DNA of 64,000 nucleotides from a bacterium (GTDB lineage Bacteria; Bacillota; Clostridia; Lachnospirales; Lachnospiraceae), in NCBI GenBank assembly GCA_022774325.1, contig JALFNN010000065.1, forward strand, positions 42,848-106,847, given 5' to 3'. The number at the start of each line of letters is the position of its first letter. Within the stretch, counting starts at the first letter, position 1. The notes beneath the pieces were generated by a model, which worked only from the letters and a program-made list of their open reading frames with translations, searched no databases and was not told where the DNA came from. Below are positions 37,949 to 47,993 of this stretch, in pieces. Made by a program: the position numbers and the translations under genes.

Positions 37949-39403
37949 ATGAAAAAAAAGTCAATAGCTGTAAATGCATTGTTTAATATTTTTAAAACTT
38001 GTGCTTCAATTATATTTCCACTGATTACGTATCCATATGTGGTTAGAATCCTTGAAGTAAAAGATATGGGAAATATTGAGTTCTCGAGATCAATTATTAA
38101 TTATGTGAATTTAATTGCGGGGCTGGGAATAGCAAATTATGCAATACGAGAAGGGGCGAAAATACGAGATAATAAAGTGAAGTTTTCAAATTTTGCAAAT
38201 CAAATGTTTTCACTTAATCTGATAATGACATTCGTAGCGTTATTAGGGTTGACTATGGTGTATTATTTTACTCCGTATTTGCATAGTTATGGTAAAATTT
38301 TATCCATATTTAGCATAATTACTGTGGGAACAACCTTTGTTGTGGATTGGATTAATTCCATTTATGAGGATTTTGTATATATTACAATAAGAAACATCAT
38401 TATTCAGTTTATCGCGCTTGTATTAATGTTAACACTGATTAAGAATAAAAATGATTATTTAGTATATGTAGGTATTTTAACATTTTCAAGTGTAGGTGCA
38501 GCCATTCCTAATTGGTTTTATATAAAGAAATACTGTAAGCTGAAATTTACATTTCATATTGAGTGGAAGAAACATATTAAACCGATTATGATGTTGTTTG
38601 CTATTAGCGTAGCCACAGTTATATATGTTAATGTTGATTCTACAATGTTAAATATTATGAAGGGGGCATATGATAATGGCCTTTATAGTGCGGCAGTAAA
38701 AATATATAACATTTTTAAAAATGTTGTTGCTGCAATAATAATAGTAACCGTACCGCGTCTTTCAGCATTAAGTGGAAAAGAAGACGCAAAAGAATCGAAA
38801 AGACTTATGAAATTAATATTTAATGTTGTATTGTCGATGGTTCTTCCTTTGTGTCTATTAAGTGGATTGTTGTCTAAGGAGATCATTATATTTATAGCAG
38901 GTGAGAAATATGTTTTAGCTGCTGGAGCTCTTAGAATTTTAAGTCTTTCCCTGGTCTTTTCCTCTATGGCTTCATTTATGACTACATCAGTTTTGCTCCC
39001 GAATGGAAAAGAGAAAGAGATTTTGAAAGCATCGATAACATCTGCTGTAGTAAATCTTTTGCTAAATTTTGTGATGATTCCTAAAATGAGTTTTATAGGC
39101 GCATCACTAACGACAATGATTGCTGAATTGGTTATGTTTCTAGTATCGTCTAAAGCAGCAAAGAAATACATTGATTTATCGGAAATGAAAAGAGATATCA
39201 TGAAATATGTAATTAGTTGTAACGGAATTGTAATAGTATGGTTTCTAATCAGGTATTATTTCAATTTGAATGGTATTGTATATATTTTAACTGTTGGTAT
39301 AATTGGCATGGTTATTTATGGCTTGGTTAATCTATATCTTTGGGATATTGATATAAAGAAAATTATTAGTAAATGCATAGTGGGAAGGAAGAAGAATGGT
39401 TAA
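37949..39403 (+). CDS. Polysaccharide flippase (Wzx/MATE-like)
   Basis: 484 aa with 12-14 membrane segments, oligosaccharide flippase family. N-terminal IFPLITYPYVVRILEVKDMG is characteristic. It moves the lipid-linked unit across the membrane. ATG 37949 is used; an in-frame TTG at 37937 lies close after AGGAAG. The next GT2 gene starts inside its last codons. A second flippase is at 49163. Confidence 0.92.
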   Translation: MKKKSIAVNALFNIFKTCASIIFPLITYPYVVRILEVKDMGNIEFSRSIINYVNLIAGLGIANYAIREGAKIRDNKVKFSNFANQMFSLNLIMTFVALLGLTMVYYFTPYLHSYGKILSIFSIITVGTTFVVDWINSIYEDFVYITIRNIIIQFIALVLMLTLIKNKNDYLVYVGILTFSSVGAAIPNWFYIKKYCKLKFTFHIEWKKHIKPIMMLFAISVATVIYVNVDSTMLNIMKGAYDNGLYSAAVKIYNIFKNVVAAIIIVTVPRLSALSGKEDAKESKRLMKLIFNVVLSMVLPLCLLSGLLSKEIIIFIAGEKYVLAAGALRILSLSLVFSSMASFMTTSVLLPNGKEKEILKASITSAVVNLLLNFVMIPKMSFIGASLTTMIAELVMFLVSSKAAKKYIDLSEMKRDIMKYVISCNGIVIVWFLIRYYFNLNGIVYILTVGIIGMVIYGLVNLYLWDIDIKKIISKCIVGRKKNG

Positions 39404-40445
39404 AGTAAGCGTGATAATGCCAGTATATAATTCAGAAAAATACATACATACAGCTATTGAAAGCATTCTAAAACAAACTCTTTCGGACTGGGAATTATTG
39501 CTGATTGATGATGGATCTACTGACAGTAGTTTGCATATTTGCGAAAAATATGCTGGAGAAGACCCAAGAATTAAAGTGTTTCATCATGAGAATCATGGGA
39601 TATCTTATACAAGAAATGTTGGAATTAGGCACGCTATCGGTGAATATGTGGCATTTATTGACAATGATGATGAATACTTGGAGGATTTACTGGATAGTGC
39701 TTATAGGAATGCAAAAGAGAATTCGTGTAAAGTTGTAAAATATGGATACAGAGTTGTTGAGGATTGGCATAACAATATTCAGGAAGGAAGAGTACGAACT
39801 TTTAGGAAGAGTGGAAAATTTGATTTAAATAGGTCATTTGAAGCAAAACAGTTTTATATGTTAAAAGAAGATGGCTTTTTTAATATGATATGGAATGGAT
39901 TATATGAAAACAAATTCTTGAAATCGTCAGAATTATTGTTTGATGAAGAAGTGGTTAAGGGTTATGAAGACTGGATTTTTAATTATCAATTACTTGATAT
40001 GTGTGAAAATATTTATGTCATGTCAGATGTAAAATATATTCATTATCAGAGAACATCTCATAGTACTTCGAGCAATTTTCATGTTAATCAGATTATTGGT
40101 GTTACAAAAGCAATGAAATCTGAAAAAAAGATGTTTGAAAAACTTAAAGGAAAAGTTAAGGGAGAACTTGATTGGAATAATCGAGCTATGGAATATTTGA
40201 TTGAATTCTTGTTGCTATTTGAACGTCCGAAATGTGAATATAGTCTAAAAGAAGAATGTGAATATGTTAGAACTTTTCTTGAAGAAGAAGAAATGAAGGA
40301 ATTAGGAAATAAAGTAGTTCGAAAAAAATTTCGAATGACTCAGAAAATGCTTTCTGTTTTAATTCATTTGAAATGGATCAGTACTATAGTGTATTTATCT
40401 AGAATTTATAATCATTATATAGTATATAAAAAGAAAAAAAGGTGA
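39396..40445 (+). CDS. Glycosyltransferase family 2
   Basis: 349 aa. VSVIMPVYNSEKYIHTAIES, IDDGSTDSSLHIC and FIDNDDEYLEDL (DxD-like) mark a GT-A enzyme; FDEEVVKGYEDWIF is the usual later acidic motif. RBS GGAAGG lies in the end of the flippase gene. Donor unknown. Confidence 0.92.
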   Translation: MVKVSVIMPVYNSEKYIHTAIESILKQTLSDWELLLIDDGSTDSSLHICEKYAGEDPRIKVFHHENHGISYTRNVGIRHAIGEYVAFIDNDDEYLEDLLDSAYRNAKENSCKVVKYGYRVVEDWHNNIQEGRVRTFRKSGKFDLNRSFEAKQFYMLKEDGFFNMIWNGLYENKFLKSSELLFDEEVVKGYEDWIFNYQLLDMCENIYVMSDVKYIHYQRTSHSTSSNFHVNQIIGVTKAMKSEKKMFEKLKGKVKGELDWNNRAMEYLIEFLLLFERPKCEYSLKEECEYVRTFLEEEEMKELGNKVVRKKFRMTQKMLSVLIHLKWISTIVYLSRIYNHYIVYKKKKR

Positions 40446-40452
40446 TTGGGCT

Positions 40453-41175
40453 ATGAATATTGCGGTGATTTTTGCAGGTGGAATAGGTAAGCGTATGAAT
40501 AGTAGAGCATTACCTAAACAATTTTTGAAATTATATGGGAAAGAAATTATAATTTATACTCTAGAACATTTTGAAGATCATGAGCAGATTGATAAAATTG
40601 TTATAGCTTGTGTCGAAGAATGGATTCCATTTTTGAAAGAATTGGTTGAAAAATATTGTTTGAAGAAAGTGGCAAAAATCGTACCTGGCGGAATAACAGG
40701 ACAGGATTCTATTTATGCTGGTTTAAAGGCGGCAGAAGAAATCGGTGATTCTGAAAACGATATTGTTTTAATACATGATGGTGTAAGACCGCTGATTAAC
40801 GAAAAAATCATTACAGAATGTATTGAATGTGTTAGAGCAAATAAGAATGCAATTACAGTTGCACCTGCAATTGAAACCATCATTACTCTAAATGAAGATA
40901 AAATGATTCAAAATGTGTTAGAGCGTTCACAATGTTTGATGGCAAGAGCACCTCAATGTTTTTATCTTGAAGATATTATGAGGGCGCACGAAAACGCAAT
41001 TAAGGCGGGGAAACATGATTTTATTGATTCAGCATCGATGATGCGCTATTATGGTCATAATCTATCGGTTGTTGAAGGACCTATGGAGAATATAAAGATA
41101 ACAACTCCAATGGATTTTTATACGTTTAAGGGACTGTTTGAAGCAAGAGAACAGTCACAGCTTTTTGGTGATTAG
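40453..41175 (+). CDS. IspD/TarI-family cytidylyltransferase
   Basis: 240 aa. FAGGIGKRMNSRALPKQFL carries the CTP-binding loop; VLIHDGVRPLI and ARAPQCF are conserved. Location in a glycan locus, with an NAD-dependent enzyme directly after it and a CDP-glycerol-type transferase nearby, points to polyol or ketose phosphate as the substrate rather than the MEP pathway. The pair resembles the pneumococcal CDP-arabinitol genes in arrangement. Product not proven. Confidence 0.87.
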   Translation: MNIAVIFAGGIGKRMNSRALPKQFLKLYGKEIIIYTLEHFEDHEQIDKIVIACVEEWIPFLKELVEKYCLKKVAKIVPGGITGQDSIYAGLKAAEEIGDSENDIVLIHDGVRPLINEKIITECIECVRANKNAITVAPAIETIITLNEDKMIQNVLERSQCLMARAPQCFYLEDIMRAHENAIKAGKHDFIDSASMMRYYGHNLSVVEGPMENIKITTPMDFYTFKGLFEAREQSQLFGD

Positions 41176-41188
41176 AGCGAGGAGAAGT

Positions 41189-42247
41189 ATGATGAACTGT
41201 GGATATACTATCATATTAGATGATATGCGTTTGCTAAAACAAGAAAATATTCCTTATGAAAAAATGCGTAATAAAACAATACTTGTTACGGGGGCAACAG
41301 GAATGCTTGCGGCATATGTCGTGCATTTTTGTATGTATTTGAATGAAACTGAGGGATATGGAATACGTGTGTTGGCATTGGTAAGAAATAAGGAAAAGGC
41401 GTTAGAAAAATTCTCAAAATATGAGAATGATTCAAATTTTGAATTTTTGGTACAGGATGTTTGTGATGAAATCAGATATGATGGTAGAATTGATTATATT
41501 ATACATGCTGCAGGGAATGCAAGTCCGAGATATATTTTAGATGATCCGGTTGGGATTATTAAAGCGAATACAATTGGAACAATGAATGTAATGGAATTAG
41601 CCAGAAAGAATTCAGGAGTTCGTGTTGTGTATACTTCAACTAGAGAAGTATATGGAAAAATGCTAGATAACGTAGAGGCGATAGAAGAAGACATATTTGG
41701 CTGTCTTGACCCTATGGAACGTAGAGCATGTTATCCTGAAAGCAAAAGAATTGCTGAGAGCATTTTAAAGAGTTACTATTATCAGTTTGGAGTTGAGTCT
41801 GTAGTTCTTAGAATTGCTCATTCTTATGGACCGGGAATGATAATTAATAATGATGGACGCGTAATGGCAGATTTTATTTCAGATGTAGTGAACGAAAGAA
41901 ATATTGTTTTGAAAAGTACTGGGGATGCAGTGAGAGCTTTTTGTTATATTACGGATGCAGTAAGTGCGATGTTTCTCACCATGCTGAATTCTCCATCAGG
42001 GGAAGCATATAATGTGGCAAATGAAAGAGAACCAAAGCCAATACGTGAAGTTGCACAAATGTTGGTTAGATTATTCCCAGAAAGAAAATTAAAAGTAATA
42101 TTTGATATTCCAGAACAAATGAGTCTTGGCTATAGTAAAATGGGAAGAACTGTATTGTCAACTAAAAAGATAGAAGATTTAGGTTGGACGCCAAAAGTTT
42201 GTTTGGCTGAAGGTATGAAGAAAACCGTTTTAAGCTTTGCAAATTAA
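41189..42247 (+). CDS. NAD-dependent epimerase/dehydratase (extended SDR)
   Basis: 352 aa. NAD-binding motif LVTGATGMLAAYVVHF, VYTSTREVYG, and a Tyr-Pro-Glu-Ser-Lys catalytic segment (CYPESKRIAES). The Tyr-x-x-x-Lys pair is present. ATG 41189 or 41192 follows AGGAG. The frame also opens upstream inside the previous gene, but no RBS supports that. It probably reduces or modifies the CDP-linked product of the preceding cytidylyltransferase (inference from adjacency). Confidence 0.85.
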   Translation: MMNCGYTIILDDMRLLKQENIPYEKMRNKTILVTGATGMLAAYVVHFCMYLNETEGYGIRVLALVRNKEKALEKFSKYENDSNFEFLVQDVCDEIRYDGRIDYIIHAAGNASPRYILDDPVGIIKANTIGTMNVMELARKNSGVRVVYTSTREVYGKMLDNVEAIEEDIFGCLDPMERRACYPESKRIAESILKSYYYQFGVESVVLRIAHSYGPGMIINNDGRVMADFISDVVNERNIVLKSTGDAVRAFCYITDAVSAMFLTMLNSPSGEAYNVANEREPKPIREVAQMLVRLFPERKLKVIFDIPEQMSLGYSKMGRTVLSTKKIEDLGWTPKVCLAEGMKKTVLSFAN

Positions 42248-42314
42248 AAATGAGCATGTATTTTCATTGTAGGAGAAATACATTAAACATTTGAGTGATT
42301 GGGAAAAAGGTAAA

Positions 42315-44327
42315 ATGAGAAAGAAGAATCATGAACAGATAAGTAAAAATATATTATATAGACTGGAAACTAGAAAAAGCATAATATATGCAAGTATTAT
42401 TTATCTTGTGTTATCTGCTGTATTACTTGCGGGTTTAGTTCGTGTTGTATTGCCAAACAGTAAAGGGGAGAAGCTTCTGTTGACAAATTTTTCAACGGAT
42501 AATTCTATTTCAATTGAATCGTTGGGTAATAGTATCCATCAAGATATCACAGGGATTGAGGGGGAAATATATCGTATACAAATACCTATTAAGTGCAAGA
42601 ACGCAAATCCAGATAGTAAGATTTTGATTAGCATAAAAATAAACGACGAAATAATACAGGAAGAAGAAATAGTATTTGAAAATTCGGATCAAGAGGCTGT
42701 TACGATTATTTTTACAACGCCTGTGACTGTAGAGAGAGATGACGTTATTTCGATTTGCATTAATCATAATGAAGAGTATATAGACGGAACGGCTTCATTT
42801 ATATTATCACAATGGAATATAGATCAAATAAAGCTGTATGAAGATGATTCGAAAATGGAGTATGAGATTGCAACATATATTAGTGGCATTGCTTCAAGTA
42901 ATATGGTATATCTTTACCTTCTTGTTTATTTGATCCTCTCTATTGTGTATGCCATAATATGTTATGGAATAATGAAAAAAAAGTGGAAAATAGAAACATT
43001 GTTTGTTATTATTTGTACTGTTTTTGGGGTATTGTATACTGTTTTTTGGAGTCCGTATGCATGTCCTGATGAACATTTTCATGTAGGGACTGCATATTAT
43101 TATGCAAGTGAGTTGTTAGGAGAGCCTACCGTAGATGAAGAGGGAAATATTCTTGTGCGTGAATGCGATTTATACTTTACACCGAATGAAATCACTACAA
43201 GACAGTATTCATATAATTTGATATTTAGTTCACCATTTTTCAATGAAGATACAAATAAAGAGTTTGTTTCATTAAGATGTTCATTATTGGGTGGAGTACC
43301 ACCTTTTGCCTATATACCACAAATAATTGGTATATGTATTGCTAGAATCTTAAGATTTAGTAATGTTAGTTTGTTATTGCTGGGACGATTGCTAGCGCTA
43401 ATCAGTTATATGGTTTTTGGGTATTACTCGATAAAACTGATACCTTTTGGTAAGAGAGCATTAATGATTTTAATGTTGGGACCGACAGCAATTCAAGCCG
43501 CAGCTTCTTTTTCATATGACAGCATGTTAAATAGTTGTGCTTTTTTGTTTATTGCGTATACTCTATATCTGGCTTATGAAAAGAAACAGACTAAAATAGG
43601 GGATTGGGTAGTACTTGCCTTAACGAGTATTTGCTTTACCCCGATAAAAGTGGTATATATCTTATTGGTATTTTTGATTATATTAATTCCTAATAATAAA
43701 ATATCTCAAAATTCGATGAAGGCATATGGAGTAAAAATTGCATTGTTATTAATGAACGTTTTAACATTAATTTGGGGCAGGCAAGAAACGGTACAAAGCA
43801 TGGCTAATAGCTACGTTAATGAAGATGGAGTTGCTGGATATACATTGAGTACTATAGTGAGTAATCCTTTAAAGACTATTGTTTTATGGGCGAATACTAT
43901 TCGTGAGAGGAGTGTATTTTATTTAGAACAGGTTTTTGGGGGATATAAATCTTATAGTAAAATTGAGATATCGCTATTAGTGATTGTAGGTTTTTATATT
44001 TTATTAACATTAGCATTAGTAATAAAGGAAAATGAAACCATTCCTAGTTTTAAAGAAAAAGCTTTGTTCAGTGTAATAAGTTTAGGCATATTCTGTTTGA
44101 TTTTATTAGGATTTAATTTGGCAAAAGATTGCACGAATATTTTATCACCATGTATATATGGAGTGCAGGGACGGTATTTTTTACCATTTCTTCCACTAGT
44201 ATTTATTTGCTTGCAGACTCGAAGTATTGTTGTAAAAAAAGATATTACCGGTCAATTGGCAATAGGTGTATTTTGCTTACAATTCTTAACTGTCTGTACG
44301 ATATTTGAAACTGTTATAGCAAGATAA
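42315..44327 (+). CDS. DUF2142 membrane protein
   Basis: 670 aa with about 11-13 membrane segments. The N-terminal helix is followed by an extracytoplasmic beta-rich domain (about residues 40-190). The sequence CPDEHFHVGTAYYYASELL after the next helix is the DUF2142 signature and recalls the acidic loop of polyprenyl-sugar-dependent GT-C glycosyltransferases. ATG 42315 has AAAAGG upstream. It could act outside the membrane on the polymer. No terminator is seen. Confidence 0.8.
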   Translation: MRKKNHEQISKNILYRLETRKSIIYASIIYLVLSAVLLAGLVRVVLPNSKGEKLLLTNFSTDNSISIESLGNSIHQDITGIEGEIYRIQIPIKCKNANPDSKILISIKINDEIIQEEEIVFENSDQEAVTIIFTTPVTVERDDVISICINHNEEYIDGTASFILSQWNIDQIKLYEDDSKMEYEIATYISGIASSNMVYLYLLVYLILSIVYAIICYGIMKKKWKIETLFVIICTVFGVLYTVFWSPYACPDEHFHVGTAYYYASELLGEPTVDEEGNILVRECDLYFTPNEITTRQYSYNLIFSSPFFNEDTNKEFVSLRCSLLGGVPPFAYIPQIIGICIARILRFSNVSLLLLGRLLALISYMVFGYYSIKLIPFGKRALMILMLGPTAIQAAASFSYDSMLNSCAFLFIAYTLYLAYEKKQTKIGDWVVLALTSICFTPIKVVYILLVFLIILIPNNKISQNSMKAYGVKIALLLMNVLTLIWGRQETVQSMANSYVNEDGVAGYTLSTIVSNPLKTIVLWANTIRERSVFYLEQVFGGYKSYSKIEISLLVIVGFYILLTLALVIKENETIPSFKEKALFSVISLGIFCLILLGFNLAKDCTNILSPCIYGVQGRYFLPFLPLVFICLQTRSIVVKKDITGQLAIGVFCLQFLTVCTIFETVIAR

Positions 44328-44432
44328 TCGCACTAAAAAATTCAGAAATTGTGTGATAAAATGAATAACTTATAAAATAAAATCCGTAATAAATATTTCT
44401 GATATAATAAAAAGGGTGAAGAGGTGCAAAAA

Positions 44433-45227
44433 ATGAATACAGGTGAAAAGCATACATTTGTAATATGTGCTTATAAAAAAAGTAATTATTTGGAAAAGTG
44501 TATTCAGTCCTTGAAAAATCAGACTGTAAAAAGTCAGATTATTATGATTACGTCAACTCCGAACGAGTTTATCAGTAATCTGGCACAGAAATATAGTATT
44601 CCATTGTATATTAATGAAGGACAAGGTGGTATTGTGCAGGATTGGAATTTTGGATACCATCTGGCAACAACGACGTATATAACTCTAGCACATCAGGACG
44701 ATGTGTATTTTGAAAACTATACTGAAGAAATGTTAAGATGTATGGCAAAGAAGAAAAGACCGTTAATATACTTTACAAATTATGCTGAAATAAGAAATGG
44801 AGTCAAAGTTACACAAAATCAGTTGTTAAATATAAAAAGATTCATGTTGAGTCCATTGCAAGTGCGATTCTTTCAGAATAGTAGATTTGTAAGAAGAAGA
44901 ATTTTATCATTAGGATGTCCTATCTGTTGCCCGTCAGTGACATTCGTACGTAATAATCTTCCTGAAACAGTTTTTCAAACCGGATTTCGTTCTTGTGAAG
45001 ATTGGGAAGCATGGGAGATGCTTTCTAGAGTGAAAGGCTCTTTTATTTACAATAAAAGGATTCTGATGGGACATCGGATTCATGAAGATTCAGAGACAAG
45101 CCATATCATTCAAGATAATGAAAGGGTAAAAGAAGATTTTGTTATGTATTGCAAATTCTGGCCAAAGTGGCTGGCGAAGATATTAGTTAAATTATATTCA
45201 AGTGGTGAGAAATCTAATGAGTTATAA
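44433..45227 (+). CDS. Glycosyltransferase family 2
   Basis: 264 aa. N-terminal TFVICAYKKSNYLEKCIQSL and the motif LAHQDDVYF fit GT2. ATG 44433 with GAGG eight bases before it is preferred to GTG 44424. Its last codons overlap the next gene. Target unknown. Confidence 0.88.
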   Translation: MNTGEKHTFVICAYKKSNYLEKCIQSLKNQTVKSQIIMITSTPNEFISNLAQKYSIPLYINEGQGGIVQDWNFGYHLATTTYITLAHQDDVYFENYTEEMLRCMAKKKRPLIYFTNYAEIRNGVKVTQNQLLNIKRFMLSPLQVRFFQNSRFVRRRILSLGCPICCPSVTFVRNNLPETVFQTGFRSCEDWEAWEMLSRVKGSFIYNKRILMGHRIHEDSETSHIIQDNERVKEDFVMYCKFWPKWLAKILVKLYSSGEKSNEL

Positions 45228-45924
45228 CAAGAGTACGATGAAAAAGCTGATTATTATACCAGCTTTTAATGAAGAAGTTAATATTGAAAGAACTGTTGAA
45301 AATATAAAGAAAGATGCGCCGGGATTTGACTATGTCATTATTAATGACTGCTCTACTGATTCAACAAGAAAGATATGCGAAGAAAAAGGATATCGTGTTG
45401 TAAATCTCCCAATTAACTTAGGAATAGGGGGAGCTGTTCAGACAGGGTATAAATATGCACTACGTCATGATTACGATGTGGTTGTGCAAGTTGATGGTGA
45501 TGGGCAACATGATCCGAAATATTTAGAAATGATGTTTGATGAATTGTGCGATAAGGAACTTGATATGGTAATTGGATCAAGATTTATTGCCAAAGAAGGA
45601 TTTCAGTCATCAATGATACGTAGAGTCGGAATTATTTATTTTACAAAACTTATAAAACTTTTGACGGGAGTAACTATAACTGATCCGACATCTGGACTTA
45701 GAATGGTAAATCGAAAGGTCATTGAGATGTTCGTAAAGGATTATCCAAAGGATTATCCAGAACCAGAAAGCGTTGTTGCAATAATAAAAAGAGGATGTGA
45801 TGTCAGAGAAATACCAGTAATTATGAAACAAAGACAAGGTGGTGTGTCTTCGATATCTCCATTCAAATCAGTATATTATATGATTAAAGTAACACTTGCA
45901 ATTGTTATAGAAAAGATACGTTAG
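45217..45924 (+). CDS. DPM1-like glycosyltransferase family 2
   Basis: 235 aa. LIIIPAFNEEVNIERTVENI, VIINDCSTDS and VQVDGDGQHDPKYL (DxD) match polyprenyl-phosphate glycosyltransferases. There are no C-terminal membrane helices, so it may rely on the adjacent DUF2304 membrane protein. ATG 45217 lies within the end of the previous gene; ATG 45238 is an alternative. Confidence 0.9.
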   Translation: MSYNKSTMKKLIIIPAFNEEVNIERTVENIKKDAPGFDYVIINDCSTDSTRKICEEKGYRVVNLPINLGIGGAVQTGYKYALRHDYDVVVQVDGDGQHDPKYLEMMFDELCDKELDMVIGSRFIAKEGFQSSMIRRVGIIYFTKLIKLLTGVTITDPTSGLRMVNRKVIEMFVKDYPKDYPEPESVVAIIKRGCDVREIPVIMKQRQGGVSSISPFKSVYYMIKVTLAIVIEKIR

Positions 45925-45936
45925 AGGGAATGAAAA

Positions 45937-46272
45937 ATGATGACGATAAGACTTCAGATAATAGTAGTTGTGTTAATGATTTTGAGTTTTGTGTTTATTA
46001 TTAATTTAGTTAGAAAAAAACAAATTGAATTGAAATATGCATTGATGTGGCTGATAGTTGGAGGAATCGTGTTGGTGATGGACTGCGTCCCGAAGTTAAT
46101 GGACGTTCTCGCTGCGCAGTTAGGAATTGCATCACCGGTTAATATGCTCTTTTTTCTGGGATTTTGTTTTTCGTTAGTTATTATATTTATTCTGACGATT
46201 GTAGTATCACGATTATCAGTTCGTATTAAAAATCTTGCACAGGAGATTGCTTTATATGAAAAAGATGAATAG
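45937..46272 (+). CDS. DUF2304 membrane protein
   Basis: 111 aa, three membrane segments (about 5-25, 35-52, 70-92), DUF2304 family. Such genes very often follow a DPM1-like glycosyltransferase, as here, and are thought to anchor or help it. The end overlaps the 5' end of a broken flippase gene. Confidence 0.85.
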   Translation: MMTIRLQIIVVVLMILSFVFIINLVRKKQIELKYALMWLIVGGIVLVMDCVPKLMDVLAAQLGIASPVNMLFFLGFCFSLVIIFILTIVVSRLSVRIKNLAQEIALYEKDE

Positions 46273-46449
46273 TATAGCACGCCAGTTTCAAAAGAATTTC
46301 CTGTGGAATTTGGCGGGAAGTACGTTAAATTCTTTAACCTCAATATGATCGTTGTGACCAGAATAAACGGGCTAGAAATGGCTGGAGTTTGTATTTTTAT
46401 GGCTAAGAAAGTTGCATTTGCTTGGGCTTTTTGCAAAAATTTACTGTAA
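46256..46449 (+). pseudogene. 5' remnant of a flippase gene
   Basis: ATG 46256 opens a frame reading IARQFQKNFLWNLAGSTLNS, then stops. A shifted frame continues MIVVTRINGLEMAGV. The order KNFLWN...VVTRINGLEMAGV parallels the start of the intact flippase at 49163 (KNFIWN...IVTRVNGIEDAGV). The remainder of the gene is gone and the acyltransferase frame follows. Confidence 0.75.
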
Positions 46450-46466
46450 AGGAAATTAGTGAGGAT

Positions 46467-47504
46467 ATGAAGAACAGTAGTAGAATTTTTTATTATGATT
46501 TATTAAATATTACTGCGAGTTTTTGTGTTGTGGCAATGCATTGCAATGGAATCGTACATTATTATTCCGATTCGATGGCATGGAAACAGGCCTTAATGGT
46601 AGAAGTACTGGCTTATTGGGCAGTACCAATCTTTTTTATGATATCTGGCGCAACTTTGATGAACTATCGCAGCAAGTATTCAACATATGTTTTTATAAAA
46701 AAGAGAGTATTAAAAACTTTGATACCGTTTTGTATATGGAGTATGATTGCATGTTTTTATAAGTGTATAACAGGAGTTATAGATATTGGTAGTCTTTCAG
46801 TGAATGAATTCCTTTCAATGTTTTTAACAAGTAAATTTGAGAATATATACTGGTTTTTTTTGCCACTATTTGCGGTATATATGTGTATACCGGTTTTGAC
46901 ATGTCTGATTGAGAAATCAGAGAAATATTTATGGTATATGTTTGGAGCTGGAATTATTACAATATCGATTTTACCGTTTTTGTGTAAAGTTTTTAGTGTT
47001 GAGTTTAATTCGGCACTAAGTTTTCCTTTGACGGGAGGATATATAATTTTTGTAATAGAAGGTTATCTACTGTCTAAAGTTGAGTTTTCGAAACGAACGA
47101 GATTAGTAATTTATGTGTTGGGGATCATAGGAATATTGGCAAGGTATGGAGGGACATTGTATTTATCCCAACGATATAATGAAATAAACAGAATATTCTG
47201 GGGATATTTGAATTGGCCTTCTGTGGCATTGGCAACTGCAGTCTTTGTATTTTTTAAATATAATAATTGGGATTCATTGAAACGTAATGAAAAAATGTAT
47301 AATGTGATAGTACAGATTGCTAGTGCTAGTTTTGGAATATATCTTACGCATATTTTTGTTTTACATATGTTAAGTGATTTTTGTGGTATAAATACTAATG
47401 TGTGGCAGTGGAGAACTATTGGTGTTTTAATAGTATATGTAGTGTCATTATTAATCGTAAAAGTTTTGCAAAGAATACCGATTATAAAAATTATTATTCC
47501 ATAA
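46467..47504 (+). CDS. Acyltransferase 3 family membrane protein
   Basis: 345 aa, about ten membrane helices, OafA/WecH type. The family's first motif is FYYDLLNITASFCVVAMHCN with its histidine. ATG 46467 follows GAGG; the longer frame begins inside the broken flippase and is not used. It probably O-acetylates or succinylates the polymer. The gene directly follows the flippase remnant and precedes the IS-rich stretch. Confidence 0.88.
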   Translation: MKNSSRIFYYDLLNITASFCVVAMHCNGIVHYYSDSMAWKQALMVEVLAYWAVPIFFMISGATLMNYRSKYSTYVFIKKRVLKTLIPFCIWSMIACFYKCITGVIDIGSLSVNEFLSMFLTSKFENIYWFFLPLFAVYMCIPVLTCLIEKSEKYLWYMFGAGIITISILPFLCKVFSVEFNSALSFPLTGGYIIFVIEGYLLSKVEFSKRTRLVIYVLGIIGILARYGGTLYLSQRYNEINRIFWGYLNWPSVALATAVFVFFKYNNWDSLKRNEKMYNVIVQIASASFGIYLTHIFVLHMLSDFCGINTNVWQWRTIGVLIVYVVSLLIVKVLQRIPIIKIIIP

Positions 47505-47560
47505 AAGCTTTCGGTATGTTGTACCAGTGTGCTGGCATGTTGATATTTAGCTAAATATTT

Positions 47561-47590
47561 TTGGCTATTATTGTCGTTCTCTGGTATAAT
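47561..47590 (+). promoter_or_regulatory. Promoter in front of the IS630-like remnant
   Basis: TTGGCT (47561-47566), 18 bp, TATAAT (47585-47590) with TGG before it (extended -10). It would transcribe only the broken transposase gene. Confidence 0.45.
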
Positions 47591-47612
47591 ATATAAAAGG
47601 CGGTGATTTCCT

Positions 47613-47810
47613 ATGGCAAGACCCCCAAAGTTTAAAATAGAATTTATGGATGAGCAATTAAAAAGCTTAAAATCTGTCATCCGAAATAATAAAACATCGT
47701 TTGACACGAAGAATCGAAAATATTGCGAAGCTTCATGAAGTGTTAGCTGCGTGGGAGGCCGAGCACAATACAATCGCAGCAAAAGTTAATTGGCAGTTTT
47801 ACTTGCCTAT
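47613..47810 (+). pseudogene. IS630-family transposase remnant (N and C ends fused)
   Basis: ATG 47613 starts ARPPKFKIEFMDEQLKSLKS, an IS630-like N-terminus, which breaks off near 47700. Another frame then gives LHEVLAAWEAEHNTIAAK followed by VNWQF, which matches the C-terminal region of IS630 transposases. The catalytic middle is missing. Confidence 0.65.
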
Positions 47811-47993
47811 TTTCTTGATAGCACTACTTTCCAAGCCTCAACGTAGCCATCACTACATCTGTGTTTGGGAAGCAACACTCTCAGAATTATTCTGCGTCAA
47901 ACTATCAAAAACTTAATTTTCGTTATACTAGTGCGTTGACAAGTTGTAAATTATGGCAATATGTTATGATAAAAGAAAAGGCAAGGTGATTCT

